23,070 bases of DNA from an uncultured Desulfobacterium sp. (GCA_937124525.1 CAKZLA010000348.1:1-23070); one strand, 5' to 3'; shown: positions 1 through 7,576, counted from the first letter of the stretch. Notes: generated from the sequence alone by a model not told the origin. Numbers and translations are program-made.

Positions 1-127
1 TCGAAGCCTGCAGACGTGGCGACCAGCGACCAGCACGTCTCGCCTCGTTCGCCCGTCAGCGAGAGCAACGCAGCTGGCGCCGCACGCAACAGCCACGGCT
101 GGACCTTCATCGACACCACGCAGACCG
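1..127. other. Foreign-looking GC-rich segment joined to amt at a GATC
   Basis: This stretch is visibly richer in G+C than the amt gene beside it. Amt similarity ends exactly where a GATC sits (128-131). On the plus strand, frame 1 is open with mostly G/C third positions (for example GWTFIDTTQTGS), which suggests coding DNA from a high-GC genome. It may be a cloning, proximity-ligation or assembly join rather than native sequence. Confidence 0.5.
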
Positions 128-1202
128 GATCGGCAAACAGGCCGGTACCAAGGGCACCCCAGATACCGCACACCCCATGGACACCGAAAGCATCCAGGGA
201 ATCATCATATCCTGCCTTCTTTTTCAGGACAGATACGCTGAAATACCCGATGACACCAGCCACAGAACCCAGGATAATGGAGGCAAACAGCCCCACAAAC
301 CCGGCGGCCGGGGTAATGGCCACAAGTCCTGCCACCACACCCGATGCAATGCCCAACACCGTTGGTTTCCCACTGAATTTCCACTCAATGAGCATCCAGG
401 CAATGGCACCGGCGGCGGCAGAGGTGTTGGTCACCAGAAAAGCAGAGGCGGAAAGCCCATCTGCGGCCAGGGCGCTGCCAGCATTGAAACCGAACCAGCC
501 AAACCACAGCAGTGCAGCCCCCAGTGCGGTGAGGGCGATACTTGAAGGAAACATGACATCTTTGCCATATCCCTTTCGTTTACCCAGCATCAAAGAGAGC
601 ACAAGACCTGCCACACCTGCGTTGATGTGCACCACATTGCCCCCGGCAAAATCCAGGGCACCCAGGACTTTATCCATCCATCCGCCCCCCCACACCCAAT
701 GGGCCACGGGGGTATAAACAAAGGTGAGCCAGAGTACGGAAAACACCAACCAGGAAGAAAACTTCATACGATCCACCACGGCCCCCAGAACCAGGGCAAC
801 GGTGATGCAGGCAAAGGTCATCTGAAATACCACAAATACAAAACTTGGAATGGTACCGCTCAGGGAGTTGATGGTCATGCCCTTTAGAAAAAGAAGATCA
901 AAATTTCCGATAAAAGCCCCCTCACCGCTGAAGGTGAGGCTGTATCCCCAAGCCACCCAGACCAGACTGCCAATGCAGTAGGCCACAAAGGTCATGGCAT
1001 AGGTGTTCAACAGGTTCTTATACCGGGACATGCCACCGTAAAACAAGGCAAGTCCTGCGGGGGTCATCATCATCACCAGGGCCGTGGCCACAAGAATCCA
1101 TGCCGTGTCCCCTGCATTCAATCCTGTAGCTTCTCCGGCAAAGGCCGTTCCTGACAAAAATGTACCCATCAATCCTGCTGCACTTATCACTTTTAAAAAC
1201 AT
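1..1202 (-). CDS. amt: Ammonium transporter (Amt/MEP family), 3'-truncated
   Basis: Inner-membrane channel for ammonium/ammonia uptake. Translating from the ATG at 1202 gives a signal-like start (MFLKVISAAGLMGTFLSG), then multiple membrane segments with Amt landmarks: FYGGMSRYKN near residue 55, VDRMKF near 143, VVHINAG (His192) and DAFGVHGVCGIWGALGTG (His342). The two histidines match the twin-His pore pair of AmtB. A GGGGG ribosome-binding site lies 7 bases before the ATG. Recognisable Amt sequence stops after FADP (residue 359, base 126). The frame then stays open to base 1 but encodes GC-rich sequence unlike any Amt C-terminus, so the final helix and tail are missing. A glnK/glnB partner, often next to amt, is not visible because the window ends. 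The family call is firm; the intact 3' end is not present here. Confidence 0.93.
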   Translation of the reverse strand, partial: MFLKVISAAGLMGTFLSGTAFAGEATGLNAGDTAWILVATALVMMMTPAGLALFYGGMSRYKNLLNTYAMTFVAYCIGSLVWVAWGYSLTFSGEGAFIGNFDLLFLKGMTINSLSGTIPSFVFVVFQMTFACITVALVLGAVVDRMKFSSWLVFSVLWLTFVYTPVAHWVWGGGWMDKVLGALDFAGGNVVHINAGVAGLVLSLMLGKRKGYGKDVMFPSSIALTALGAALLWFGWFGFNAGSALAADGLSASAFLVTNTSAAAGAIAWMLIEWKFSGKPTVLGIASGVVAGLVAITPAAGFVGLFASIILGSVAGVIGYFSVSVLKKKAGYDDSLDAFGVHGVCGIWGALGTGLFADPVCVVSMKVQPWLLRAAPAALLSLTGERGETCWSLVATSAGF

Positions 1203-1474
1203 GTTAATCCCCCTATCATCAAAAGACCTGTCAATCCGTTTGTTAGCATTGGCTTAAGCCATATTACCCTGAACTATTTAAGATTCTTTCTTAAGGATAA
1301 TCAAATTTCATGCCATCGGAACGTATTTAGGAATAACATCATGTTATTAAAGCACAATTTGCACAGACAAATAAAAATATCCAATAAAACACTGCCATAA
1401 CCGACTACATTTATGTCATCAACACAAGATTAATAACATTTTTGTATAACCATTACAGACAAATTGGTAGGGTC

Positions 1475-1657
1475 CATTCCCATTTTCCCGGTCGGAGGCT
1501 TCATTAGCGATGGATCAGGCTTGCGCTATTGGCATTATCGGTGGTTTTTGGAGTTTGAACAGGCTTTAGTCGATAACGACCATAACACACGCCTGAGCCC
1601 GTTTACCTGAAAATCAGATCCATAGAATGGTATGATGATGCCGGGAAAATGAGAATG
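1475..1657. repeat. MITE-like element with 17-base terminal inverted repeats
   Basis: CATTCCCATTTTCCCGG at 1475-1491 is mirrored by its reverse complement at 1641-1657 with one mismatch. Outside these, AATTGG (1462-1467) and CCAATT (1661-1666) extend the symmetry. The interior (about 150 bases) contains no transposase. A frame open on the plus strand up to the stop at 1608-1610 contains RYWHYRWFLEFEQALVDND, which may be a remnant of a gene I do not recognise. No clear target-site duplication is seen. Confidence 0.4.
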
Positions 1658-1710
1658 CGCCCAATTGATATGTGGATCTGAATTTAAGCACAATAAAAAT
1701 TCAAAACAGT

Positions 1711-1759
1711 ACTATGCCGCCCCCAGCAGCCACCCTGCCTGTAACGGGAACGTCGGAGG
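1711..1759. repeat. Short dispersed repeat, copy A
   Basis: Shares ATGCCG at its start and AACGGGAAyGTCrGrGGA at its end with the copy at 4543-4592. Both copies sit a few bases beyond the stop codon of a minus-strand gene, so they may be transcribed at mRNA 3' ends. Confidence 0.4.
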
Positions 1760-1764
1760 ATATT

Positions 1765-2427
1765 TTATTGAATAAATTGAACGGACTCGTTTAAGGGGAC
1801 CCTGTCAGTACGGGTTCTATTCACATCGGCATCCCTATCTTCATACCCGAAGGACATGCCAAAAAGAATTCCCTGACTCTCTGGAAGATCAAGAAATGTC
1901 CGAATCGGTCCAGGAAACTGTCCCAATGAGGCCTGTATGCAATTTGAAATCCCTTCCTCGACCATTAACAGAGCCAGAGACTGTGCATAAATCCCCAAAT
2001 CCACAGCCCCCATGAGTCCTAAATATTTTTCCATCACAAAAAATGCCACATGGGGGGCATCAAAGAAAGACCAGTTCCGAAGCATGGCAACGGCCCTGGC
2101 ATCCCTGTTTTCACGCTCAATTCCCATGGAGTCATACAGGGCAAAGGCAGACCCAAACTGTCGATTGCGGTGAATGCCTTCATATTTAATTCGCCAGTCA
2201 AAATCCGGATTTGGTGTTATTTTCGTGGTAACTTCTTCCAGGAGCAGGCCTTTTAATTCATCCTTTTTTGACCCTGAAACAACATAGGTTTGCCAAGGTT
2301 GAACATTGCAGTTTGAGGGAGCTTTCTGGGCCTGGGCAAAAATTCTCTTCAATGTCTCTTCCGGAATCGGCTTATTTAAAAAAGCCCTGACCGAAAGTCG
2401 TTTTTGCATCGCCTCTGCAACTGTCAT
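1765..2427 (-). CDS. Nitroreductase family protein (FMN-dependent)
   Basis: A 220-residue protein with the nitroreductase fold signature. The N-terminal RLSVRAF motif (about residues 10-16) and APSNCNVQPW (about 36-45) contribute to the FMN site. The C-terminal FGYEDRDADVNRTRTDRVPL segment is the usual family ending. Such enzymes are cytosolic flavoproteins using NAD(P)H to reduce nitro, quinone or enoate-like substrates; the physiological substrate cannot be read from sequence. It starts 34 bases after the dctM stop, with a GGGAGGTGG ribosome-binding site, so it is probably the last gene of the larA-dctPQM transcription unit. That context hints at a redox step on the imported compound, which is an inference only. 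Confidence 0.9.
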   Translation of the reverse strand: MTVAEAMQKRLSVRAFLNKPIPEETLKRIFAQAQKAPSNCNVQPWQTYVVSGSKKDELKGLLLEEVTTKITPNPDFDWRIKYEGIHRNRQFGSAFALYDSMGIERENRDARAVAMLRNWSFFDAPHVAFFVMEKYLGLMGAVDLGIYAQSLALLMVEEGISNCIQASLGQFPGPIRTFLDLPESQGILFGMSFGYEDRDADVNRTRTDRVPLNESVQFIQ

Positions 2428-2461
2428 TTTCCACCTCCCATTTTAAATTCTTATTTAAGGG

Positions 2462-3805
2462 TCAATTACCGTAAACCACCTTGGGCAACCAGGTGACAAG
2501 GCCCGGCCACATGGCAATAATGGTCAGCCCGATCAACTGCAAAATAACAAAGGGAATTATTCCCCTATAAAGATCTGTGGTTTTGATCTCCGGGGGGCAC
2601 ACCCCCTTTAAATAGAACAACGAGGGGCCAAAGGGCGGTGTCATAAAGGAGGTCTGGAGGTTCATGGCAAACATGATGCCAAACCACAATGGATCATATC
2701 CGTAATCAATAACAATAGGTGCAATTATGGGAATATGGATATAGGTGATCTCGATGAAATCCAGAAAAAACCCCAATATAAAAATAAACACCATCACCAT
2801 GGTCACCAGCTGCCATCCGCTTAAATTCATGCTGTCGATGAATTCCCGAAGCAGATCATCACCGCCAAGCCCCCGAAAAACAAGGGCAAAACAGGTGGCC
2901 CCCATGATAATGATAAACACCATACAGGTCATTTTAATGGTACCCTGGGCCACATCATGGAGAAGTTTAAAGGATAATTTTTTGTTAAAGGCCGTTAAAA
3001 TAACTGCACCCAGAGCCCCCATGGAACCTGATTCTGTGGGGGTGGCAATGCCTGCAAAAATGCTCCCCAAAACGGAAAGAATTAAAAAAAGCGGCGGCAC
3101 CAGTGCTTTTAAGAGTTTGATAATAAAGGCCTTGTTAAAGTCCGGTCCATGGCCATGGACCCGGGGTACATGCTTGGTGCTAAAAAAGGTGGAAGCCACG
3201 ATGAAAATGCAATAAAGCCCCACCAGTAAAAGCCCGGGTATCACCGCACCAATGAACATGTCCCCCACAGGCACCTCCATCACCGGTCCCAAAAGCAACA
3301 GCACCAGACTGGGGGGAATAATCTGGCCCAAGGTGCCCGAAGCTGCCACGGTCCCCGATGCAAAGGATTTGGAGTAATTATGCTTTAACATGGTGGGCAA
3401 AGACATCAGCCCCATGGTCACCACCGTGGCCCCCACAATGCCGGTGGAGGCACCCAGCAGGGCGCCCACCACCACAACGGAAATGGCAAGCCCGCCCCGG
3501 ACATTGCGAAAAAGGGTCTCCATGGCTTCCAGAAGCTCTCTTGCCAGGCCCGATTTTTCCAGGGCAAGTCCCATGAAGATAAAAAGGGGCACGGCCATGA
3601 GCATGGTATTGCCCATAATTCCCCACATTCTCAGGGGTAACAGTTCAAAAAAACTTGCGGGAAGCCCCACAAGTCCAAACAAAAAGGAGGTTCCCATCAT
3701 GGTAAAGGTGACGGGAAAGCCTCCCATTAATGCAATGGTCAACACCAGAAAAAGCCAGGCAGCCAGATAATCGGCAATCCAGAACGGTAAAAATTCAATT
3801 AACAT
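2462..3805 (-). CDS. dctM: TRAP transporter large permease, DctM subunit
   Basis: A 447-residue, very hydrophobic protein with the DctM/YiaN organisation of about 12 membrane segments. Family landmarks include MAVPLFIFMGLALEKSGLA (about 70-88), GASTGIVGATVVTMG (about 117-131), ASGTLGQIIPPS (about 154-165) and GIATPTESGSMGALGA in the second half. It is the ion-coupled translocation subunit that works with DctQ and the periplasmic DctP. Its ATG overlaps the last 7 bases of dctQ (ATGTTAA), so translation is probably coupled. The family call is secure; the substrate must be judged from DctP and neighbours. Confidence 0.95.
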   Translation of the reverse strand: MLIEFLPFWIADYLAAWLFLVLTIALMGGFPVTFTMMGTSFLFGLVGLPASFFELLPLRMWGIMGNTMLMAVPLFIFMGLALEKSGLARELLEAMETLFRNVRGGLAISVVVVGALLGASTGIVGATVVTMGLMSLPTMLKHNYSKSFASGTVAASGTLGQIIPPSLVLLLLGPVMEVPVGDMFIGAVIPGLLLVGLYCIFIVASTFFSTKHVPRVHGHGPDFNKAFIIKLLKALVPPLFLILSVLGSIFAGIATPTESGSMGALGAVILTAFNKKLSFKLLHDVAQGTIKMTCMVFIIIMGATCFALVFRGLGGDDLLREFIDSMNLSGWQLVTMVMVFIFILGFFLDFIEITYIHIPIIAPIVIDYGYDPLWFGIMFAMNLQTSFMTPPFGPSLFYLKGVCPPEIKTTDLYRGIIPFVILQLIGLTIIAMWPGLVTWLPKVVYGN

Positions 3806-4344
3806 CTTAATTCTTCTATCCCTGAATCTTCCAGGGAATTTCCTGAAAGGATGAGCGCACTTTTTACACCGAGCAACAGGCCCTGGAGCAACATTAACAA
3901 ATATCCCGCAGGCAGGGCCGCTTTGATGATAAATCGTGCGGGAATCCCCCCGGGGTCTATGGAAACCTCCCCCACCTCATAGGCATCAATCACCCAGGGA
4001 ATGGAGGTTGTTAACACCAGATAACAAGACGGTATCAAAAACAAAAATACCCCCACAAGGTTCACCCAGGCCTGTTTTCTTTTACCCAGAAGGGAATAAA
4101 CCACATCCACCCGGACATGGGCATCATGGAGCAGGGTAAACCCGGCCCCCATGAGAAAAACAAAGGCGAACAAATGCCACTCCAATTCCGCCATAAACAC
4201 AAAACTTGTGTTAAAGGCATACCGCATGATCACATTGCTGGCAATGACCAGGATAAAGGTAAACAATGCTGTGGTTACCACCACACTGCCCATCCACTGG
4301 TTGATTTTATCGCAGGTCCTTACTGCTTTTTTAATTTTCTCCAT
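3799..4344 (-). CDS. dctQ: TRAP transporter small permease, DctQ subunit
   Basis: A 181-residue protein with four predicted membrane segments and the DctQ signature ELEWHLFAFVFLMGAGFTLL followed by HDAHVRVDV (about residues 53-81). It forms the membrane complex with DctM, whose start codon overlaps its stop. The gene begins 24 bases after a dispersed repeat copy. It is separated from dctP by about 270 bases of repeat-rich sequence, so relative expression of dctP and dctQM may be tuned by that gap. Confidence 0.92.
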   Translation of the reverse strand: MEKIKKAVRTCDKINQWMGSVVVTTALFTFILVIASNVIMRYAFNTSFVFMAELEWHLFAFVFLMGAGFTLLHDAHVRVDVVYSLLGKRKQAWVNLVGVFLFLIPSCYLVLTTSIPWVIDAYEVGEVSIDPGGIPARFIIKAALPAGYLLMLLQGLLLGVKSALILSGNSLEDSGIEELRC

Positions 4345-4367
4345 GTTCCCTGGTATCAGTTTAATAT

Positions 4368-4390
4368 TTTATAATATAACTGCCATGGGC
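4368..4390. repeat. 23-base dispersed repeat, copy 1
   Basis: TTTATAATATAACTGCCATG plus GGC. It matches 7577-7599 at 21 of 23 positions in the same orientation. Shorter relatives (TATAATGCC, ACTATGCC) begin the repeats at 4543 and 1711. Confidence 0.5.
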
Positions 4391-4396
4391 CGACCC

Positions 4397-4426
4397 TGTA
4401 TTGCACCTCGGTGTATTGCACCTCGG
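4397..4426. repeat. Tandem duplication of a 15-base unit
   Basis: The unit TGTATTGCACCTCGG occurs twice without a gap (4397-4411 and 4412-4426), identical copies. This is a likely slippage product and a candidate variable-number site. Confidence 0.75.
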
Positions 4427-4474
4427 TTTGCCCACAACAAAAATTGAATATGCATCTTGTTTTACCCACGACAT

Positions 4475-4497
4475 GGGGCAGAAATAGATTCTGCCCC
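4475..4497. repeat. Small palindrome, REP-like or attenuator hairpin
   Basis: GGGGCAGAA and TTCTGCCCC form a perfect 9-base-pair stem with a 5-base loop. It lies in the transcribed gap between dctP and dctQ, where it could protect the dctP message 3' end or partly terminate transcription. There is no T-run on the minus strand directly after it. Confidence 0.5.
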
Positions 4498-4542
4498 TAC
4501 GTTCTTAAACATTGATTTACCCATAACAAATTTTTAAAATGG

Positions 4543-4592
4543 TATAATGCCGTTCCGGCAATTTCCCAGCCCGGAACGGGAATGTCAGGGGA
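4543..4592. repeat. Short dispersed repeat, copy B, with palindromic arms
   Basis: CCGTTCCGG (4550-4558) pairs with CCGGAACGG (4571-4579). The flanks match the copy at 1711-1759. It lies 19 bases beyond the dctP stop. Confidence 0.5.
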
Positions 4593-4610
4593 ATTTTTGT
4601 AAAAACAGGC

Positions 4611-5696
4611 TCAGGCCATGGTATCCCAATAGACCTTTTCAGACATCCTGCCCCACACCGCTGTTTTGGCCTGGAACGCTTTATAATCCTCATGAACCCT
4701 CTGGGCAAAGGGATCTTTTTTTGCCTCGGCCTCAATGACATCCTTGGAGATGGATTTAATCTTTGCCATGACGTCTTTGGGATAGACCTGTACATTGACC
4801 TTGTATTCGTTGACCAGCTTGTCCAATGCCGCACTGCTCTGGGCATCAAATGCAGCCAGGGTTCTGATATTGATGTTGGCAGCCGCTGTATCCAAAATGC
4901 GCTGGTAATGCACAGGCAGTTCATTGTAGGCTTTTTTATTAAAGAAGATATCCAGCACCGGACCGGGTTCATGCCATCCCGGGGTATAGTAGTACTTGGC
5001 CACCTTATAAAGGCCCAGCAGGATATCATGGACAGGCCCCACAAATTCAGCGGCATCCACCACACCGCGTTCCAGGGAAGGGAAAATTTCCGCCGGGGGC
5101 ACCATCACCGTGGTAACGCCCATTTCCGAAAGCACTTTACCGGCAATGCTGCCAATTCTCATTTTCAACCCCTTGAAATCCTCCAGGGAGTTGATTTTCT
5201 TTTTATACCATCCCCCCATCTGGACACCGGAATTACCCACCACCCGGGGAACCAGATCAAATCGGTCGTAGAGCTCATTCATAAGGGTCTGGCCATTTCC
5301 TTCATAAAACCAGGCATTGATGGACTGGCCATTCATGCCAAAGGGAATGGAGCCAAACCAGTTGAATGCCGTGGATTTACCGGCCCAGAAATAGGGAGAT
5401 CCCGACCCCATCTGCACGGTTCCCTTGGATACAGCGTCAAAGGCACCAAAGGGGGGTACCAGCTCACCACCACCATAGAGCTTAATCTTAAAATTGCCGT
5501 CGGTCATCTCCTCAACATTTTTGCAGAAAGCCTTGATGCCGTCGAACATGATTCTCACCTTGGGGTTCCAGAAGGATGTGGCCTGCCAGCGAATTTTTTT
5601 GGGGGATGCAATAACAGCCGGGGCACCAACGGTTAGGGCAGCAGCTGCCGTTGCCGTACCCACACCCGCTTTTTTTAAAAATGAACGTCTTTCCAT
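4611..5696 (-). CDS. dctP: TRAP transporter periplasmic solute-binding protein DctP, Tat-exported
   Basis: A 361-residue solute receptor of the DctP/TakP family. I chose the ATG at 5696 because AAAGGAG precedes it and the product begins with a twin-arginine signal, MERRSFLKKAG, followed by a hydrophobic Ala-rich stretch. An earlier in-frame start would overlap larA and bury the signal. Arg180 in GLKMRIGS is the conserved carboxylate-binding arginine. EFVGP (Glu217) and PGWHEPG (239-245) resemble the branch that includes the 2-oxoacid receptor TakP and lactate-binding relatives, which usually fold before export via Tat. The gene begins 10 bases after the larA stop. A monocarboxylate (lactate or pyruvate-like) ligand is therefore likely but inferred. 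Confidence 0.93.
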   Translation of the reverse strand: MERRSFLKKAGVGTATAAAALTVGAPAVIASPKKIRWQATSFWNPKVRIMFDGIKAFCKNVEEMTDGNFKIKLYGGGELVPPFGAFDAVSKGTVQMGSGSPYFWAGKSTAFNWFGSIPFGMNGQSINAWFYEGNGQTLMNELYDRFDLVPRVVGNSGVQMGGWYKKKINSLEDFKGLKMRIGSIAGKVLSEMGVTTVMVPPAEIFPSLERGVVDAAEFVGPVHDILLGLYKVAKYYYTPGWHEPGPVLDIFFNKKAYNELPVHYQRILDTAAANINIRTLAAFDAQSSAALDKLVNEYKVNVQVYPKDVMAKIKSISKDVIEAEAKKDPFAQRVHEDYKAFQAKTAVWGRMSEKVYWDTMA

Positions 5697-5706
5697 GGGA
5701 TCTCCT

Positions 5707-6969
5707 TTAATTGAAAATGGGCAAAATATTTTCCGCAAAGGGAATGATATATCCTTTGCCGGTGAGGGTTGAAACGTAGTATTCCAGAGAGTTGGTGTAC
5801 TTAAATCCAAGCTCCCGGGTCTCCTGGGGGGAGAATTCGGAAACCAACGTGATATCAAACCGTTTTAACAAATCCATCACCCGGAAGGCAACGTAGGAAG
5901 GCATGTTAAATTGTTTCACCAGCCTGGAACCTATTTTTTCCGGACACCCGTTATATTCTTTGAGCATCTCACCAAAAATTGGATTGCCAATGCCATCCCG
6001 GGCCTGGGCCACAAACAAAATCTGCCCCCCTTCCTTGACAGCATTAACAGCATTAACAAGGGCCTTGGTGGCCTGGTAAAGCTGACCATCGGTTTTGTGC
6101 CCCCCGGCGGAAATAAGGGCAAAATCGGCCTGTTGGTCAATGGTGACGGTACAGGCACGGTCAACCTGGCGGCAGCCCTGCTCAAAGGTTTCTGTCACAG
6201 GGCCTGTACTCGTAAAAAAAATCTCACCCATCCCATTGGCAGCCACGGTGACATAGGTGGATGTTTTTTTGGCAAAAAAGAGCTGGGCGGCTGCTTCCAT
6301 ATCTTCATGGACAGGGTTTTTCAAAAGTGATGCCTGGCGCACCATGGGGTGGGGAGAACCATCTGCCAGAAAAGCCAGGGAATGGTTCTGCTGGATGGCA
6401 TCATATCCGGCAATGCCAGGCAGGATATATTTTCGCCCGCCACCAAAACCGGCAATGAGGTGGTGGAGCACACCGCCAAAGATAATAACATGATCGGCAT
6501 CCCAGGCTTCCCGGGTGGTGGAAACCCTTGTCCCATGATCTGTTAGGCCAATATCAACCAGGCGATCCTGATTTTTATTGGCTGAATTCAAAATTTGAAC
6601 CTTTCCCACACAGGCCTTCCCCACCAGGGCAACAAACCCCTCTGGCTCAACGTCGGCATGGGTGCCAAGGGCAATGAGGATGGTGATGGCATGGGCTGGC
6701 ACCCCAAGACCCATCAATGTGTTGACAATGACAGGCACAATCATCTCCCCCCGGGCCCAGAGACGTGTGTCATCGGGTACAATAATGGCTACTTTTTTAT
6801 GGTGAATGTCCCTGGGTGTCCATTGTTTTATACCGGCTGCAACCTCCTGGCAGATGATTTCCGGGGGCAGCCCGGGAAGATCTTCACCCATTAGGGTTCC
6901 CATTACCATGGAATCCGGTATTGAAAAAACTTCGGCACTGTGACCTTTTTCAAGTCTTACTTTCGACAT
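5707..6969 (-). CDS. larA: LarA-family nickel-pincer 2-hydroxyacid racemase
   Basis: A 420-residue homologue of lactate racemase LarA (DUF2088 fold), which interconverts stereoisomers of a 2-hydroxy acid using the nickel pincer nucleotide cofactor. The catalytic set is visible: DDTR at 66-69, His104 in ALGTHA, His169/His170 before AGFGGGRK, cofactor-linking Lys180, His196 in QQNH, and Lys292 in GGHKTDG. The tryptophan near residue 358 of Lactiplantibacillus LarA is not apparent, so the preferred substrate may differ from lactate. It is first in the operon, 10 bases before dctP. The cofactor genes larB, larC and larE are not in this window and would have to lie elsewhere. Its start has only a weak GGAAAA ribosome-binding site. 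Confidence 0.9.
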   Translation of the reverse strand: MSKVRLEKGHSAEVFSIPDSMVMGTLMGEDLPGLPPEIICQEVAAGIKQWTPRDIHHKKVAIIVPDDTRLWARGEMIVPVIVNTLMGLGVPAHAITILIALGTHADVEPEGFVALVGKACVGKVQILNSANKNQDRLVDIGLTDHGTRVSTTREAWDADHVIIFGGVLHHLIAGFGGGRKYILPGIAGYDAIQQNHSLAFLADGSPHPMVRQASLLKNPVHEDMEAAAQLFFAKKTSTYVTVAANGMGEIFFTSTGPVTETFEQGCRQVDRACTVTIDQQADFALISAGGHKTDGQLYQATKALVNAVNAVKEGGQILFVAQARDGIGNPIFGEMLKEYNGCPEKIGSRLVKQFNMPSYVAFRVMDLLKRFDITLVSEFSPQETRELGFKYTNSLEYYVSTLTGKGYIIPFAENILPIFN

Positions 6970-7039
6970 TTTTCATTTTCCAGTTTACTCTTGTTATAAA
7001 CAATGCTCCCACTTTTCGGGAATTATTCCCCCCAAAAAT

Positions 7040-7072
7040 GTAAAGTACTTTGGGGATGATATGAAGGATGCC
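7040..7072 (+). repeat. 33-base inverted repeat, left copy
   Basis: GTAAAGTACTTTGGGG at the left followed by a degenerate half ending AAGGATGCC. It matches the reverse complement of 7645-7677 at 29 of 33 positions. Both copies, read from this end, encode VKYFG...KDA in one frame, so they may be relics of the same unrecognised gene. Confidence 0.6.
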
Positions 7073-7262
7073 CTTGAGTTGATTAAATGGTAGATAAAAA
7101 TAGCTGAAGCTGAGGCCCCAATCTATTCAAACCCCAAAGGTTAATTCAGGCTTAATCCAAAACGTTATGTTAAACAGAAACAATCCATGCAGAATTATAC
7201 AAATATTTTCTGTTTGTCAATTTCTATCAACAATTATAGATATAGGTGTGCAAGCTTTGTTG

Positions 7263-7296
7263 CGGACGGACCTATATCAGCATATTGGTCCGCCCG
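7263..7296 (-). terminator. Hairpin downstream of the small membrane protein gene
   Basis: CGGACGGACC-type arms at 7263-7272 and 7287-7296 pair with one mismatch. ATAT/ATAT pairing continues inside, leaving a tiny loop. It begins about 20 bases after the TGA at 7319-7317 on the minus strand. No strong T-run follows, so intrinsic termination is plausible but unproven. Confidence 0.45.
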
Positions 7297-7316
7297 TGGG
7301 GGGGGAATATTTAATT

Positions 7317-7487
7317 TCACTTAATGATCTTATCTGGATCAATGCTGTCCGCTGTCTTTTTTTTATCCTTGTCTGCCACCTGGCAGGCATTTTTCATTCA
7401 TGTGGAAATTCCCATCTTAGGAAGAATATATGCCTGTAGCAGTACATAAACGCCAATGAATAACAGCACCCAAACCATCTCTTTCAT
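7317..7487 (-). CDS. Small membrane protein, candidate selenoprotein with in-frame UGA
   Basis: From the ATG at 7487 (preceded by a strong GGAGG ribosome-binding site) the frame encodes one membrane helix, MKEMVWVLLFIGVYVLLQAY, then ILPKMGIST and an in-frame TGA at residue 30 (bases 7400-7398). It continues MKNACQVADKDKKK to a second TGA at 7319-7317, giving 56 residues if the first TGA is read as selenocysteine. Just after the UGA, CUGCC-AGGU-GGCAG forms a five-base-pair hairpin. Its apical AGGU begins 17 bases downstream, similar to the AGGU loop and spacing of bacterial SECIS elements. A cysteine (Cys35) five residues on could pair with Sec. Deltaproteobacteria are known to be rich in selenoproteins. 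The alternative is a 29-residue membrane microprotein ending at the first TGA. The function is unknown. Confidence 0.6.
7368..7400 (-). promoter_or_regulatory. Candidate bacterial SECIS element
   Basis: On the minus strand the UGA at 7400-7398 is followed by CTGCC (7384-7380), an AGGT apical loop and GGCAG (7375-7371 region). The GG loop and its roughly 17-base distance from the UGA agree with the E. coli fdhF-type SECIS rule. The stem is short, so this rests on geometry plus the continued reading frame. Confidence 0.5.
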
Positions 7488-7576
7488 ATTCGCCTCCAGA
7501 TTTTTGTTAAAAGTTGTATGAATTTTTAAGTTAATTACTAAATAACTGAATGCAAATTTAAAGCAATGCCCAAGCA

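Larger units (their letters stand above)
1203..1764. other. Intergenic region between amt and the nitroreductase gene
   Basis: 562 bases without a recognisable complete gene. Bases 1203-1460 are AT-rich and presumably hold the amt promoter; I searched for a sigma-54 -24/-12 motif and did not find a good one. Bases 1463-1669 hold a MITE-like inverted-repeat element, and 1711-1759 holds a copy of a short dispersed repeat just after the nitroreductase stop. Confidence 0.6.
4345..4610. other. Repeat-rich spacer between dctP and dctQ
   Basis: This spacer contains no gene that I can support. It holds, in order: a 23-base dispersed repeat (4368-4390), a 15-base unit repeated twice in tandem (4397-4426), a 9-base-arm hairpin (4475-4497), and a second dispersed repeat with palindromic arms (4543-4592). 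Confidence 0.6.
6970..7316. other. Intergenic region upstream of larA
   Basis: 347 bases. It presumably contains the larA promoter: a TTTATAAC element lies about 30 bases upstream of the start (minus strand) but is not convincing alone. It also holds the left 33-base inverted repeat (7040-7072) and, at 7263-7296, a hairpin just beyond the small membrane protein gene. Confidence 0.5.

Noticed and set aside
1203..1470. Sigma-54 promoter for amt
   Set aside because: No GG-N10-GC element at suitable spacing on the minus strand that I would defend.
4692..5636. Long open frame opposite dctP (plus strand)
   Set aside because: It is antisense to a clear DctP gene, has no ribosome-binding site and no recognisable domain; it arises from codon bias of the real gene.
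7167..7439. 90-codon plus-strand frame in the larA upstream region
   Set aside because: It lacks a ribosome-binding site and lies opposite the better-supported small membrane protein with strong GGAGG and SECIS-like hairpin.
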